DNA of 64,000 nt from Tahibacter soli (lineage in GTDB: Bacteria > Pseudomonadota > Gammaproteobacteria > Xanthomonadales > Rhodanobacteraceae), in NCBI RefSeq assembly GCF_025717065.2, contig NZ_JAOVZO020000015.1, forward strand, positions 181,656 through 245,655. Reading direction: 5' to 3'. The position numbers were made by a program, and so were the translations under genes. Shown in pieces: positions 1-9,045 of this stretch; the stretch's first letter is position 1, and each line of letters begins with the position of its first letter. The notes beneath the pieces were generated by a model that saw only the letters and a program-made list of their open reading frames with translations, did not search any database and had not been told where the DNA came from.

Positions 1-1479
1 CGACGCGTTCCGGCACCGCTCGTCGAAGCGCCGTTCGGGCTCGCGTGCGCGACGCTGTACGCCGCGCTTGCCGGGTTCGGTCTGCCGACCCTGCGCACGC
101 TCGCGATGATCGCGGTCGTCGCGCTCGCGAGCCTGCGCCGGCGCCATCTGCCGATCGCTCAGGGACTCGCGCTCGCCGCGGTCGCGATCCTCGCGGTCGA
201 TCCGCTGGCGGTGCTGTCGGCGTCGTTCTGGCTGTCGTTCGCGGGCGTCGCGTGGCTCGTGTTCTGCCTTGGCGCACGCGCGGCGCGAGGAACGCGCGGA
301 CTCGTCGCGGCGCAGGCCGTCGCGACGATCGGCCTGACGCCGCTGACCGTGTGGTTCTTCGGACAGAGTTCGCTCGTCGGACCGCTCGCGAACCTCGTCG
401 CGGTGCCGTGGATCAGCCTCGCCGTGGTGCCGCTGACCGTCGCCGGCAGCGTGCTCGTGCCGTTCGCGCCGTGGGCCGGCGGTGCTGCGCTGCAGGTCGC
501 GGCGTGGCTGCTGCAGGCCCTGTGGCTGCCGCTCGAACGGCTTGCCGAGTTGCCGTACGCGCAGTGGTATTTCCCCGAAAGCACGCCGCTCGCATTCGCG
601 TTCGCGGCGCTTGGCGCGTTGTGGCTGCTGCTGCCGCGCGGCGTGCCGGCGCGCTGGCTCGGCGTCGTGCTGCTGTTGCCGCTCGCGTGGCCGAGCGTGC
701 GCACGCCGCCGCCGCGCGCGTTCGAAGCGGCGATGCTCGATGTCGGGCAGGGTCTCGCGGTGCTCGTGCGCACGCGCAACCACGCGCTGCTGTACGACGC
801 CGGGGCGCGGTTTCCGTCCGGTTTCGATCTCGGTCAGGCCGCGGTCGCGCCGGCGCTGCGCGCGCTGGGCGTGCGCGAGCTCGATCGATTGATGCTCAGC
901 CACGGCGACAACGATCACGCCGGCGGCGCGGCGGCGGTGGTCGCGGCGATGCGGCCGGCGCAGGTCGACAGCGGCGAGCCGGAACGCGTGAACACCCCGT
1001 CGCAGCCGTGCCGCGCGGGCGACGCGTGGAACTGGGATGGCGTCGCGTTCCGCGTGCTGCATCCGACCGACGCGAAAACCGTCAGCGAAAACGATCGCTC
1101 GTGCGTGCTGCTGATCGAAGCCGGCAATGCGCGCCTGCTGCTGACCGGCGACATCACGGCGACCGTCGAAGCGGCGGTCGTGCGGGCGGCGGGGCAGGGG
1201 CCAGTCGTCGTCAGCGTGCCGCATCACGGCAGCAAGACGTCGTCGAGCGATGCGTTCGTCCGAGGGCTGTCGCCGTCGATCGCACTCGTGTCGGCGGGCT
1301 ATCGCAACCGGTTCGGGCATCCGCATCCCGACGTCGTCGCGCGCTACGCGGCGCTCGGCGTGCCGCTGATCGGCACGGCGGAGTCCGGATGTATACGGAT
1401 GGAATTTTCCGCCGAACGCGGCGTGACGCCGATAGAACGGTGCCGCGAGGCGCGGCGGAAGTATTGGTCGGAGAAGTAG
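1..1479 (+). CDS. comEC: ComEC/Rec2-type DNA internalisation protein, C-terminal part (5' end outside window)
   Basis: The reading frame is open from the first base, so the start lies upstream; about 492 residues are present of a family usually 700-850 long. Residues 1-220 are strongly hydrophobic with several membrane segments, matching the C-terminal half of the Competence domain. From about residue 240 there is a metallo-beta-lactamase-like domain with the motif SHGDNDHAGG (around residue 298) and a second His pair in VPHHGSK (around residue 406). ComEC forms the inner-membrane channel that takes single-stranded DNA into the cytoplasm during transformation. The short frame starting at base 106 is only an internal Met. 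Identification rests on the membrane-plus-lactamase layout and the metal motif. Confidence 0.85.
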   Translation, partial: RRVPAPLVEAPFGLACATLYAALAGFGLPTLRTLAMIAVVALASLRRRHLPIAQGLALAAVAILAVDPLAVLSASFWLSFAGVAWLVFCLGARAARGTRGLVAAQAVATIGLTPLTVWFFGQSSLVGPLANLVAVPWISLAVVPLTVAGSVLVPFAPWAGGAALQVAAWLLQALWLPLERLAELPYAQWYFPESTPLAFAFAALGALWLLLPRGVPARWLGVVLLLPLAWPSVRTPPPRAFEAAMLDVGQGLAVLVRTRNHALLYDAGARFPSGFDLGQAAVAPALRALGVRELDRLMLSHGDNDHAGGAAAVVAAMRPAQVDSGEPERVNTPSQPCRAGDAWNWDGVAFRVLHPTDAKTVSENDRSCVLLIEAGNARLLLTGDITATVEAAVVRAAGQGPVVVSVPHHGSKTSSSDAFVRGLSPSIALVSAGYRNRFGHPHPDVVARYAALGVPLIGTAESGCIRMEFSAERGVTPIERCREARRKYWSEK

Positions 1480-1484
1480 CTCTC

Positions 1485-1579
1485 GCTCGTCATCCCAGCG
1501 CAAGCTGGGATCCAGCCTTTGCTCGAAACTTTACGGCAAAGTCAAAAACTGGATCCCAGCGTTCGCTGGGATGGCGAGC
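1485..1579. repeat. REP-like inverted repeat pair
   Basis: Two arms (about 1485-1516 and 1549-1579) are near-perfect reverse complements (GCTCGTCATCCCAGC against GCTGGGATGGCGAGC), and each arm contains its own small CCCAGC/GCTGGG hairpin. Related arms occur at 39606-39697, 63587-63617 and 63974-64000. It sits between the stop of comEC and the stop of the convergent DUF349 gene, where it could act as a bidirectional transcription barrier. Such repeats are common and scattered in proteobacterial genomes. Confidence 0.85.
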
Positions 1580-1599
1580 AAGGGCCGGGTGTGCACCGA

Positions 1600-4242
1600 C
1601 TACGGCAGCCGCTCCAACGCCGCCGCAAACCCTCGCGCAAACCGATCGCGCATGTCGCCCGGCGCCGCGCCGAGTTCGACCCAGCGCGCGATCAGCGCAG
1701 TCAGTTCTTCGCGCGGCGCGGACGGCGCGCCGCCGCCCGACATGTGCTGCGAGAGTCGCGCGATCTGCAGGTCCATGCGCCGCTTGCGATCGATTTCCGG
1801 CGTTTCGATCGCGCCGAAGAATTCCAGTTCGACCAGCAGGCCGCGCGCATCGTCGTCGCCGCCGAACGCCAGCGGCGTACCGGCGAGCGCGGCGTCGAAG
1901 CGCGCCTTGAGCGGCATGGCGAGCGGCTCGGCCGTTGCGCCGATCGCGTCCCAGCGCTCGACGGCGCCCTCGGTGTCGCCGTTTTCGACCGCTTCGCACA
2001 GCGCGAGCCGCGCGAACGCGTCGTGGAATGCGGCCTGCCGGCGCCGGCGGTCGGCGTCGCGCGCGTGGCGGTCGAGCGTTTCCTGGGCGGTCTGCCAGCG
2101 GCGTTCGAGGTCGCGGTCGCGCACGCCGGTCTCGTTCCAGCGTTGTTCGATGTCGCGGCGTGCCGCACGGGGCGCGTCGGCGTCGGCCGCGAGCTGTTCG
2201 AGCGCGGCGACGACATCGAGCGCCGACTGCTTCGCGTCGGCGTCGCGCTGCTCGCGCTCGCGGCGGTTCGTGTCGAGCTTGGCGAAGACCGCGTCGCAGT
2301 GCGCGCGGAACTCCTTCCACTGCGCTTCGTCGGTGCGGCGGCGGCCGTTGCCGATCGCCTTCCAGCGCGCCTGCAGGTCGCGTACTTCGCGCGCGGCGGC
2401 CAGCGGGTCGGCGCTCGCCGCATTGCGCTCGGCGTCGGCGATCAGGCGGCGCTTCGCCGCTTCGATCTCGCCGGCGTGCGCGTCGAGCTTCGCATCGATC
2501 GCGGCGACGAGATTCTTCAGGCGTTGCGCGAGCGTCTTGCGCGCGCGCGGCTCGACGCCGTCGAGCGTGCGCAGCGACGCCGATACGTCGCGACGGCGCG
2601 CCGACAGCGCGTTCCAGTCGACGTTGCCGTCTTCGGCATCCGGCGCTTCCCACGCTGCGAGCTGTGTTTCGATTTCCTGCTGCGCCGATTTGCGCAACTC
2701 GTCGCGCTTGTTGAAATAGCCCTGCGCGGGCTTGAGCGCCTGATTGCACAGCGCGTGGAAACGCTTGCCCAGCGGATTGCTTTCGCCGCCTTCCGTCGCG
2801 TCGAGCGCCTGCCATTCCTGGCGCGCGTCGCGCACGCGGTTCGCCACCGCGTCGGGATGCAGGCCGGCCGCGGCGAGCGCTTCGATGTCGTCGCACAGCG
2901 CCTTGCGGCGTTCGTTGTTCGACCAGCGCTGCCAGCGCTTGAGTTCGGCGTGGCGCGCCTGCGCGTTCGCGAGGCGCTTGTCGTGGCGCGCGATCGGCGG
3001 CAGGCCGTCGAGCACGCCCTGGATGCGCGTCTGCGTCGTCTGCGCGGCGGCGAGATCGCCGGCTTCGAGCTGGCCTTCGAGTTCGATCACGAGTTCGTCG
3101 AGATTGCGCCGCAGCGCCTTCTGTTGTTCTTCGTGCTTGAGCTTGTCGGCGAGCGTGCGCGCGAGTGCGGCTTCCAGATGCGCCTTGGCGAGCACCGCTT
3201 CGGCACTCGGCGCTTCTTCGACCGGCACGGGCGCCGGTTCCGGCTCGGGCGGCGGCGCGACCGCGAGCTGCGCGATGCGCTGTGCGAGCTTGCCGACGAG
3301 CGCTTCGGCCTTCTCGCGTTCGGGCAGTTCCGGCGCAGTCGCGGAGATCGCCTCGTGCGCTTCGACGACGAGCGCCTCGAGCGACGCGACCGACGCGGCC
3401 TTGTCGGCCAGGAGCGCCGTGCCGCGATCGCGCAGTTCGCGCAGGCGTTCGCGCTGCACGGCCGCCTCGGCGGTGTCGGACTTCAGAAACGCGAGCGTCG
3501 ATTCGTAGCGTTCGCGCAGGAGCTTGGGCGCGCGCACGGCGACCTCGCTCCACAGCGGTTCGAGCGCGAGCAGTTCGGAGGCGCGCTCGGAACGCGGGCG
3601 GGCCAGCAGCGCTTCGATGCGTTCGCAGCACAGGCGTGCGCGCGCTTCGATCGTCGCCGCGTCGCCGGCGGCGATGCGCAGCGTCTCGACGCGTTCGCGC
3701 GCGAGGCGGCTGACGAGCTTGTCGGTCTTGCGCGTGCGTTCGGCCACGCGCGCGAGCGCGTCGACGTCGACGACGCGGCCGAGCGCGATATGGCGCAGCT
3801 TCACGTCGGCGTCGCCGACCGCGACGTCGATCAGGAGGCTCGTGCGCGTGACGCGCGCGAGCGCGGCGCCGCGCAGCTCGCTGTCGGCCGCGTCGATCGC
3901 GACGCGTTCGAGTTCTTCGGGCGACAGCGTGTCGAGTTCGGCGACCCGGCGATCGAGCGGCGGTACGCCGCTGCCGTTGCCGACGAGCATGGCGAGGTAG
4001 GCCGAGCGCGCGGTCTGGCGGATCGCGGCGTCGGCGTCGGCGGTCGAGCGCTCGCGCCACGCCTCGTACTGATTGAGACGGCGCAGCGCCGCGAGGCGCA
4101 CGCCGGCATCGGCGTCGCTGCGCGCGATCGTCGGCAGCGCGGCCACGAGTTCGGCGTCGCCGGCTTCGGCCACGGCGCCGCGACGCGTCGCCGGATCCTT
4201 GCTTTGCCAGCGGGGCTTGAACAACAAACGTGCGAGTTTCAT
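1600..4242 (-). CDS. DUF349 domain-containing protein
   Basis: An 880-residue soluble protein starting MKLARLLFKPRWQ. The first 150 residues contain repeated Ala/Leu-rich helices like HEAT repeats. The rest is charged, probably helical and coiled coil, with several copies of the DUF349 signature (a Trp-containing helix followed by W/F and charged residues): around residue 470 (RQEWQAL), 617 (LQARWKAIGNGRRR) and 700 (EQRWNETG). Members of this family are widespread in proteobacteria and their biochemical role is not settled. The gene lies 13 bases upstream of the traB-like gene on the opposite side of its stop, both on the minus strand, with traB first, so they may share a transcript. Codon bias is typical of the window. 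Confidence 0.8.
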   Translation of the reverse strand: MKLARLLFKPRWQSKDPATRRGAVAEAGDAELVAALPTIARSDADAGVRLAALRRLNQYEAWRERSTADADAAIRQTARSAYLAMLVGNGSGVPPLDRRVAELDTLSPEELERVAIDAADSELRGAALARVTRTSLLIDVAVGDADVKLRHIALGRVVDVDALARVAERTRKTDKLVSRLARERVETLRIAAGDAATIEARARLCCERIEALLARPRSERASELLALEPLWSEVAVRAPKLLRERYESTLAFLKSDTAEAAVQRERLRELRDRGTALLADKAASVASLEALVVEAHEAISATAPELPEREKAEALVGKLAQRIAQLAVAPPPEPEPAPVPVEEAPSAEAVLAKAHLEAALARTLADKLKHEEQQKALRRNLDELVIELEGQLEAGDLAAAQTTQTRIQGVLDGLPPIARHDKRLANAQARHAELKRWQRWSNNERRKALCDDIEALAAAGLHPDAVANRVRDARQEWQALDATEGGESNPLGKRFHALCNQALKPAQGYFNKRDELRKSAQQEIETQLAAWEAPDAEDGNVDWNALSARRRDVSASLRTLDGVEPRARKTLAQRLKNLVAAIDAKLDAHAGEIEAAKRRLIADAERNAASADPLAAAREVRDLQARWKAIGNGRRRTDEAQWKEFRAHCDAVFAKLDTNRREREQRDADAKQSALDVVAALEQLAADADAPRAARRDIEQRWNETGVRDRDLERRWQTAQETLDRHARDADRRRRQAAFHDAFARLALCEAVENGDTEGAVERWDAIGATAEPLAMPLKARFDAALAGTPLAFGGDDDARGLLVELEFFGAIETPEIDRKRRMDLQIARLSQHMSGGGAPSAPREELTALIARWVELGAAPGDMRDRFARGFAAALERLP

Positions 4243-4255
4243 GCGTTCTTCGCCC

Positions 4256-5503
4256 TCAAGCGAGGCTCTTCAAGATGCGGAAACCGGCCATCCAGACGCC
4301 GATCATGCCGCCGAAATTGGTCAACAGAAAAACGAGCAGGGTGCGCGAAATGCGATTTTTCCACCAGCCCGTCCACTCGCTGACGTCGTGGCGCAGCGTA
4401 TCGAAGTCGGCGACGCGCGGCTTGCGCAGCCAGATCTCGACGCCCGCGCTCGCGGCGCCCGGCGGTATGCCGGGCCGGAACGGCTTGAGCGGCGCGACGA
4501 TCGCGGCGGCCAGCACCGACAGCGGATGTCCGCCGCCGGCGAGCGCGCCGAGGCCGGCGAGGCCGCCGGTGAAGAGCACCCAGTCGCGCAGCGCGTCGGT
4601 ACCGAGGCTCGCGTCGCGCTTGAACAGGAGCGCGATGGCGACGGCGATCGCGACGAACACGCCGAGCGCGATCCACTTCGGCCAGCGCGAACCGGGCGGC
4701 ACGACGTCGAGGTCGCGGCGCAGCTGTTCGGGCGGCTGCGTCTGCGCGGCGAGTTCTTTCTCGAGACCCGCGAGATGGCCGGCGCCGACGACCGCGAGCA
4801 CGCGCTTGAACGAACCCTTGGCGCTTTCTTCGCGCAGCTTCGCGGCCATGTAGCTGTCGCGTTCGGCGATCAGGCTGCGATACAGCGGTTCGGATTCTTT
4901 CGCGAACTCGCTGAAAGCGCTTTCGAGCATGTCGCCGCGCTTGAGCTTTTCGATTTCCTGCTCGCCGATCTCGTCGCTCGAGAACACGCTGGCGCCGAGG
5001 CCGCTGATGATGCCGAGGCGATCCCAGAATCCGACGCTGCGATAGGCGCGCTTGAGCGTCGTGCCGATGTCGCGGTCCACCAGCCACACGGGCGTCTGCC
5101 GCGCTTCGGCGAGATCGACCGCGGCTTTCAGTTCGGCGCCGGGCTCGATGCCGTACTGCTCGGCGAGACGGCGCTGGAAGGCCGACAGCGCGAGATTCGC
5201 CGCGACGAGGCCGGCCTTGCCCTGGCGGATCACCTGGAACAAGTCCATTTTGCGCAGAAGTTCCGGGTCGCGCAGCGACGCGTGACGGTTCGCGTCGAGC
5301 TCGACCGCGACCGCTTCGAACGACTCGCGTTCGATGATGGCCTCGACCGCGGCGACGCTCGCGCGCGACACGTGCGCGGTGCCGAGCAGCACGAATTCGG
5401 TGCCGCCGAGCGTGACGCGGCGGATCGGCTGGTCGCGCAGCGCGTCGGGAGGGCCGACGTCGTCCGGCAGTACGGCCGGCGCGCTCAATTCTTCGTTGGT
5501 CAC
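4256..5503 (-). CDS. TraB/PrgY-like integral membrane protein
   Basis: A 415-residue protein. The N-terminal half has the TraB/PrgY/GumN-family opening with the LLGTAHVSRAS motif (around residue 38) and the later VVGAGHLAGLE block (around residue 240). The C-terminal 150 residues carry three or more hydrophobic segments (for example IALGVFVAIAVAIALLF and the WVLFTGGLAGLGALAG region), giving a soluble domain followed by a membrane part. In enterococci the relative PrgY inhibits a peptide pheromone; bacterial housekeeping relatives have no firm function, so pheromone control should not be assumed here. The stop lies 13 bases before the DUF349 start, and the start is 4 bases from the stop of aguB, so all three minus-strand genes are closely packed. 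Confidence 0.75.
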   Translation of the reverse strand: MTNEELSAPAVLPDDVGPPDALRDQPIRRVTLGGTEFVLLGTAHVSRASVAAVEAIIERESFEAVAVELDANRHASLRDPELLRKMDLFQVIRQGKAGLVAANLALSAFQRRLAEQYGIEPGAELKAAVDLAEARQTPVWLVDRDIGTTLKRAYRSVGFWDRLGIISGLGASVFSSDEIGEQEIEKLKRGDMLESAFSEFAKESEPLYRSLIAERDSYMAAKLREESAKGSFKRVLAVVGAGHLAGLEKELAAQTQPPEQLRRDLDVVPPGSRWPKWIALGVFVAIAVAIALLFKRDASLGTDALRDWVLFTGGLAGLGALAGGGHPLSVLAAAIVAPLKPFRPGIPPGAASAGVEIWLRKPRVADFDTLRHDVSEWTGWWKNRISRTLLVFLLTNFGGMIGVWMAGFRILKSLA

Positions 5504-5507
5504 GCGG

Positions 5508-6395
5508 TCAGTCCCGGAAGCGGCGCAGAAGATCGTCGTAGGCGTCGATGCGGCGGTCGCGCAGGAACGGCCAGATGCGGCGGACGTTCTCGCTGCGGCG
5601 CATGTCGACGTCGGCGACGAGGAGTTCGCGCGTATCGGTCGATGCCTGCGCGATGAATTCGCCCTGCGGACCGGCGACGAAGCTCGACCCCCAGAATTGC
5701 AGCCCGCGACCGCCGTCGGGCGACGCTTCGAAGCCGATGCGGTTGCACGACAGCAGCGGCACGCCGTTGGCGACCGCGTGGCCGCGCTGCACGGTGATCC
5801 ATGCGTCGCGCTGGCGCGCCTTTTCGGCGTCTTCGTCGGCAGGGTCCCAGCCGATCGCGGTCGGGTAGAGCAGAAGCTCGGCGCCGGCGAGCGCCATCAG
5901 GCGCGCGGCTTCCGGATACCACTGGTCCCAGCACACGAGCACGCCGAGCTTGCCGACCGAGGTTTCGATCGGATCGAAGCCGAGATCGCCGGGTGTAAAA
6001 TAGAACTTTTCGTAAAATGCGGGATCGTCCGGAATGTGCATCTTGCGATACTTGCCGGCGATCGCGCGCGAGCGGTCGAACACGACCGCGGTGTTGTGGT
6101 ACAGGCCGGCGGCGCGGCGTTCGAACAGCGACGCGACGACGACGAGCTTCAATGCCTCGGCGAGCGCGCCGATGCGTTCGGTGCTCGGGCCGGGAATGGT
6201 TTCGGCGCGGTCGAATTCGTCGACGCTTTCGTGCTGGCAGAAATACGGCCCGTTGTGCAGTTCCTGCAGCAGCACGAGTTGCGCGCCCGCCGCCGCCGCT
6301 TCGCGCAGGCCCGCTTCGATCGCGTCGAGATTCGCGTCGCGGCTGCCGCGGTCGGTTTCCTGCAGCAGCGCGACGCGCAGGGTATCGGCTTTCAT
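5508..6395 (-). CDS. aguB: N-carbamoylputrescine amidase
   Basis: A nitrilase-superfamily enzyme of 295 residues. It hydrolyses N-carbamoylputrescine to putrescine, CO2 and ammonia, the last step of the agmatine route to polyamines. The Glu-Lys-Cys triad is visible: LLQELHNGPYF (Glu, about residue 44), KYRKMHIPDD (Lys, about residue 120) and LVCWDQWYPEA (Cys, about residue 157). I chose the ATG at 6395: it overlaps the stop of aguA as ATGA, has GGAG upstream, and gives the usual N-terminus MKADTLRVALLQ. A longer frame to 6467 would run into aguA. The pair forms a translationally coupled operon with aguA first. Confidence 0.93.
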   Translation of the reverse strand: MKADTLRVALLQETDRGSRDANLDAIEAGLREAAAAGAQLVLLQELHNGPYFCQHESVDEFDRAETIPGPSTERIGALAEALKLVVVASLFERRAAGLYHNTAVVFDRSRAIAGKYRKMHIPDDPAFYEKFYFTPGDLGFDPIETSVGKLGVLVCWDQWYPEAARLMALAGAELLLYPTAIGWDPADEDAEKARQRDAWITVQRGHAVANGVPLLSCNRIGFEASPDGGRGLQFWGSSFVAGPQGEFIAQASTDTRELLVADVDMRRSENVRRIWPFLRDRRIDAYDDLLRRFRD

Positions 6396-7426
6396 TTCAC
6401 CACTCCGTTCGGCAGCTGCATCGTGACGCAATGTAGGCTGCCGTTCTGCCAGATCAAGGGACGGCAAGGCACCGGCACGACCGTGCGGCCCGGGTGCGCC
6501 TTGCCGATGATGTCGGCGGCGCGCGCGTCGGCCGCGTCGCCGTACGCGGGCACGAGCACCGCGCCGTTGACGATGAGGTAGTTCGCGTACGACGCGGCGA
6601 GCCGCCGTCCTTCGTCAACGATCGGCCGCGCCCACGGGAGCGCATGCAGCGTATAGGGTTTGCCGTCGAGCGTGCGCAGCGCGGCGAGTTCGTCGGCCAT
6701 CGCGGCGAGCTCGGCGTGGTGACTGTCGGCCGCGTCGTCGCAGGCCTGGTAGACGATCGCGTCGTTCGGCGCGAAGCGCGCGAGCGTGTCGATGTGCGCG
6801 TCGGTGTCGTCGCCTTCGAGATACCCGCGGTCGAGCCACAGGACGCGCCGCGCGTGCAGGCCGCCGGCGAGGATCGCCGTCATTTCGGCGCGATTTTGCT
6901 CGGGATGCCGCTGGGCGAGGCAGCGCCACGTCGTGAGCACGGTGCCGGCGCCGTCCGATTCGATCGCGCCGCCTTCGAGCGCCCAGTCGATGCGTTTGTG
7001 GTCGGCGTTCGCGAACAGGCCGCGTTCGACGAGGCCCTCGACCAGCAGATCGTCGCGGCTCGCGGCGAACTTGCCGCCCCAGCCGGTGAAGCGGAAATCG
7101 GTCAGCTTGAACGCCGTGACGTCGGCGCGGGCGAGCGTGATCGGTCCCGAGTCGCGCAGCCAGGTGTCGTCGTATTCGATATCGACGAAGCGCACGTTGT
7201 CGACAATGCCGGCGGCCGTGAGCAGCGCCTGCGCGCGAGTGCGCACCTCGGCGTCGGCGACGCATACGATGGCCGTTTCGAAGCGCGCGATCGCGCCGAC
7301 GAGCGCGACATAGGTGGTTTCGACATCGGCGAGCCGGTCGGCCCAGTCGGTGCCCGCGTGCGGCCAGGCGACCAGAACCGCGGCCTGCGCCTCCCATTCG
7401 GCGGGCAGGCGGAATACGGATGACAT
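6392..7426 (-). CDS. aguA: Agmatine deiminase
   Basis: A 344-residue enzyme of the peptidyl-arginine-deiminase superfamily (guanidine-modifying fold). It converts agmatine to N-carbamoylputrescine and ammonia in the cytoplasm. Characteristic blocks are PAEWEAQAAVLVAWPH at the N-terminus, TWLRDSGPITL (about residue 92), the ALEGGAIESDG block (about residue 150) and the catalytic Cys near the C-terminus in GSLHCVTMQLPNG. Length is normal for the family. The gene is upstream of and overlaps aguB by four bases, as expected for a two-step pathway. Confidence 0.93.
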   Translation of the reverse strand: MSSVFRLPAEWEAQAAVLVAWPHAGTDWADRLADVETTYVALVGAIARFETAIVCVADAEVRTRAQALLTAAGIVDNVRFVDIEYDDTWLRDSGPITLARADVTAFKLTDFRFTGWGGKFAASRDDLLVEGLVERGLFANADHKRIDWALEGGAIESDGAGTVLTTWRCLAQRHPEQNRAEMTAILAGGLHARRVLWLDRGYLEGDDTDAHIDTLARFAPNDAIVYQACDDAADSHHAELAAMADELAALRTLDGKPYTLHALPWARPIVDEGRRLAASYANYLIVNGAVLVPAYGDAADARAADIIGKAHPGRTVVPVPCRPLIWQNGSLHCVTMQLPNGVVK

Positions 7427-7550
7427 CGGTGTCGCCGTCCTGTGCGAACGCGCGGCGGGATGCCGCGCAATCGCGCAGGATAGCCGACCGGCGAGCGCGT
7501 ACCAAGCCCTTGTGTGACAAGGGCTTGCGGCGGTCTGCGCGTAGCGGGCC

Positions 7551-7892
7551 TCAGCGGCTGCGCTTGACGCCCTGTTCGGTCGGCGAGGCCTGTTTGAGCA
7601 CCGCGTCGATCACGTGGTCGCGCTCGAAATAGACGATGAAGTTGTCGTATTCCCAACGGTTGATGACCGGATGCTGCGGCTTGTTTCCGCCGGCCGGATT
7701 GAGCTTCGCGCGCGGCGCGCCGTAGCGGTTTTCGACCTGCGCCATCAGCATGCCGCGGCGCGGCAGGTCGGTCTTCGATTCGGTTTCGACCCGCTGCATC
7801 AGCAGCGTGTCGGCGGCGGCCGGCTGCGCGAGCGTCGCGGCGCCGGCGGCGAGCGCGGCAAGGGCGAGGGTGGGGACGATGCGCTGGAACAT
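7551..7892 (-). CDS. Small exported protein of unknown function
   Basis: A 113-residue protein with a clear signal peptide (hydrophobic LALAALAAGAATLA, likely cleavage after AAADT or nearby). The mature part is about 85 residues with a conserved-looking core: GMLMAQVENRYGAP, then PVINRWEYDNFIVYFERDHVIDAV. This resembles a family of periplasmic or outer-membrane-associated small proteins found in Xanthomonadales; the core has the flavour of the SmpA/OmlA fold (a repeated ...V..RYG.P... block), but I cannot name a function. It stands alone between aguA and a divergent gene. Confidence 0.75.
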   Translation of the reverse strand: MFQRIVPTLALAALAAGAATLAQPAAADTLLMQRVETESKTDLPRRGMLMAQVENRYGAPRAKLNPAGGNKPQHPVINRWEYDNFIVYFERDHVIDAVLKQASPTEQGVKRSR

Positions 7893-8132
7893 GGCTCTTC
7901 TCCTTCGCCGTCAGGGGCGGCGCACGCGTTGTAGCAGATGGGCCGGGTCAGTTCCACGATGCGTGCCCGTCCTCTTGTCGACATTGCGACGGCTGCCGCA
8001 CTCCCAAGCGGCCCCGGCGAGGCGAGCGATGCCGCGTTCCGCCGCCGTTTATCAATTTCTTTTCATGTTCGCGGCGTCAACGCCGCCCGTGCGTCCGCGT
8101 TGGTCGGCCTCGTTCCGTACGAAGGAAGCCGT

Positions 8133-9026
8133 ATGTCCGACCGTGCAGCGCGACCGGCGATCGCGCGACTTTTGACCCGCGTCGCGTTCGCGCCGAGCGC
8201 GGCCGACGTCGCGTTCGTGCGCGCGCACGGCTTCGCCGCGTACGTCGACCGGCAGCTGGCATGGCGCTCGCTCGACGACGATGCGCTGTCCGGCAATCTC
8301 GAGCGCGTGCTCGGGACGCTGGCCTGCGATCGCGCCGCGCTCCTTGCCTGTTCGAACGATCCGCGGCGACCGCAGATCGAATGGCGCGCCGCCGCGCGCG
8401 CGCGCCGCAGCGCGAGCCGTCGCCAGCTGTACGAAGTGATGGTCGAATTCTGGTCGGGCTGGTTCGGCGTGCCCGACGGAGTCGACGCGCTGCTGCACGA
8501 CCGCGACGTCGTGCGCGCGCATGCGCTCGGCCGCTACGCCGACCTGATGCGCGCGAGCGCGCGCAGCGCGGCGATGCTCGGGCGCGACCGGCGCCGCTGG
8601 CTCGCCGACCTGCTCGGGCGCTATTCGCGAGGCGCGACGGCGGGCGATACGGACATCGACGAGGCGCTGCGCTGTTTCAGCGGCTGGACCGCCGATCCGG
8701 TCGGCGGCGGTTTGCGTTTCGTCGCAGCCGGACACGACTACGGCGCCAAGCGCCTCTTCGGCACGCTGCTGCCGGCCGGCGGCGGCGTCGAGGATGGCGA
8801 TGCGCTGATCGAACGGCTCGCCGCGCATCCGGCAACGGCGCGCCACGTCGCGACGCGGCTCGTGCGGCGTTTCGTCGGCGACGAGCCGCGCGACCTCGTC
8901 GATCTCGCGTCCTTCGCCTTCACGGCGTCGCGCGGGGACATCGCCGAAACGGTGCGGTTCGTGCTCGGATCGGCGGCGTTCTACGAGTCGGTCGGGCTCG
9001 ATATCGAACTGGCGGCGCGGGACTAG
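8133..9026 (+). CDS. Short DUF1800 family protein
   Basis: A 297-residue protein recognised by a run of DUF1800 blocks: ARLLTRVAFAPSAADV at the N-terminus (family: L..R..FG....D), MVEFWSGWFGVPDG (about residue 108; family FW.NHF.V), HALGRYADLMRASARSAAML (about residue 132), then YSRGATAGDTDIDEALRCFSGWT and HDYGAKRLFGTLLPAG. The C-terminus has the LVRRFVGDEP and SAAFYE blocks. The usual family length is 450-600 residues, so internal spacers are shortened. I chose ATG 8133 because GAAGGA sits 7 bases upstream; the frame continues upstream to 7938 without such a site. DUF1800 genes are usually followed by a DUF1501 gene, which is absent here. Function unknown. Confidence 0.75.
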   Translation: MSDRAARPAIARLLTRVAFAPSAADVAFVRAHGFAAYVDRQLAWRSLDDDALSGNLERVLGTLACDRAALLACSNDPRRPQIEWRAAARARRSASRRQLYEVMVEFWSGWFGVPDGVDALLHDRDVVRAHALGRYADLMRASARSAAMLGRDRRRWLADLLGRYSRGATAGDTDIDEALRCFSGWTADPVGGGLRFVAAGHDYGAKRLFGTLLPAGGGVEDGDALIERLAAHPATARHVATRLVRRFVGDEPRDLVDLASFAFTASRGDIAETVRFVLGSAAFYESVGLDIELAARD

Positions 9027-9045
9027 CGGCGATCCGAAGAGAATA

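Noticed and set aside
1519..4383. Long plus-strand frames opposite the DUF349 gene
   Set aside because: Composition is typical of antisense GC-rich frames; the minus-strand product has recognisable repeated DUF349 blocks and a normal start.
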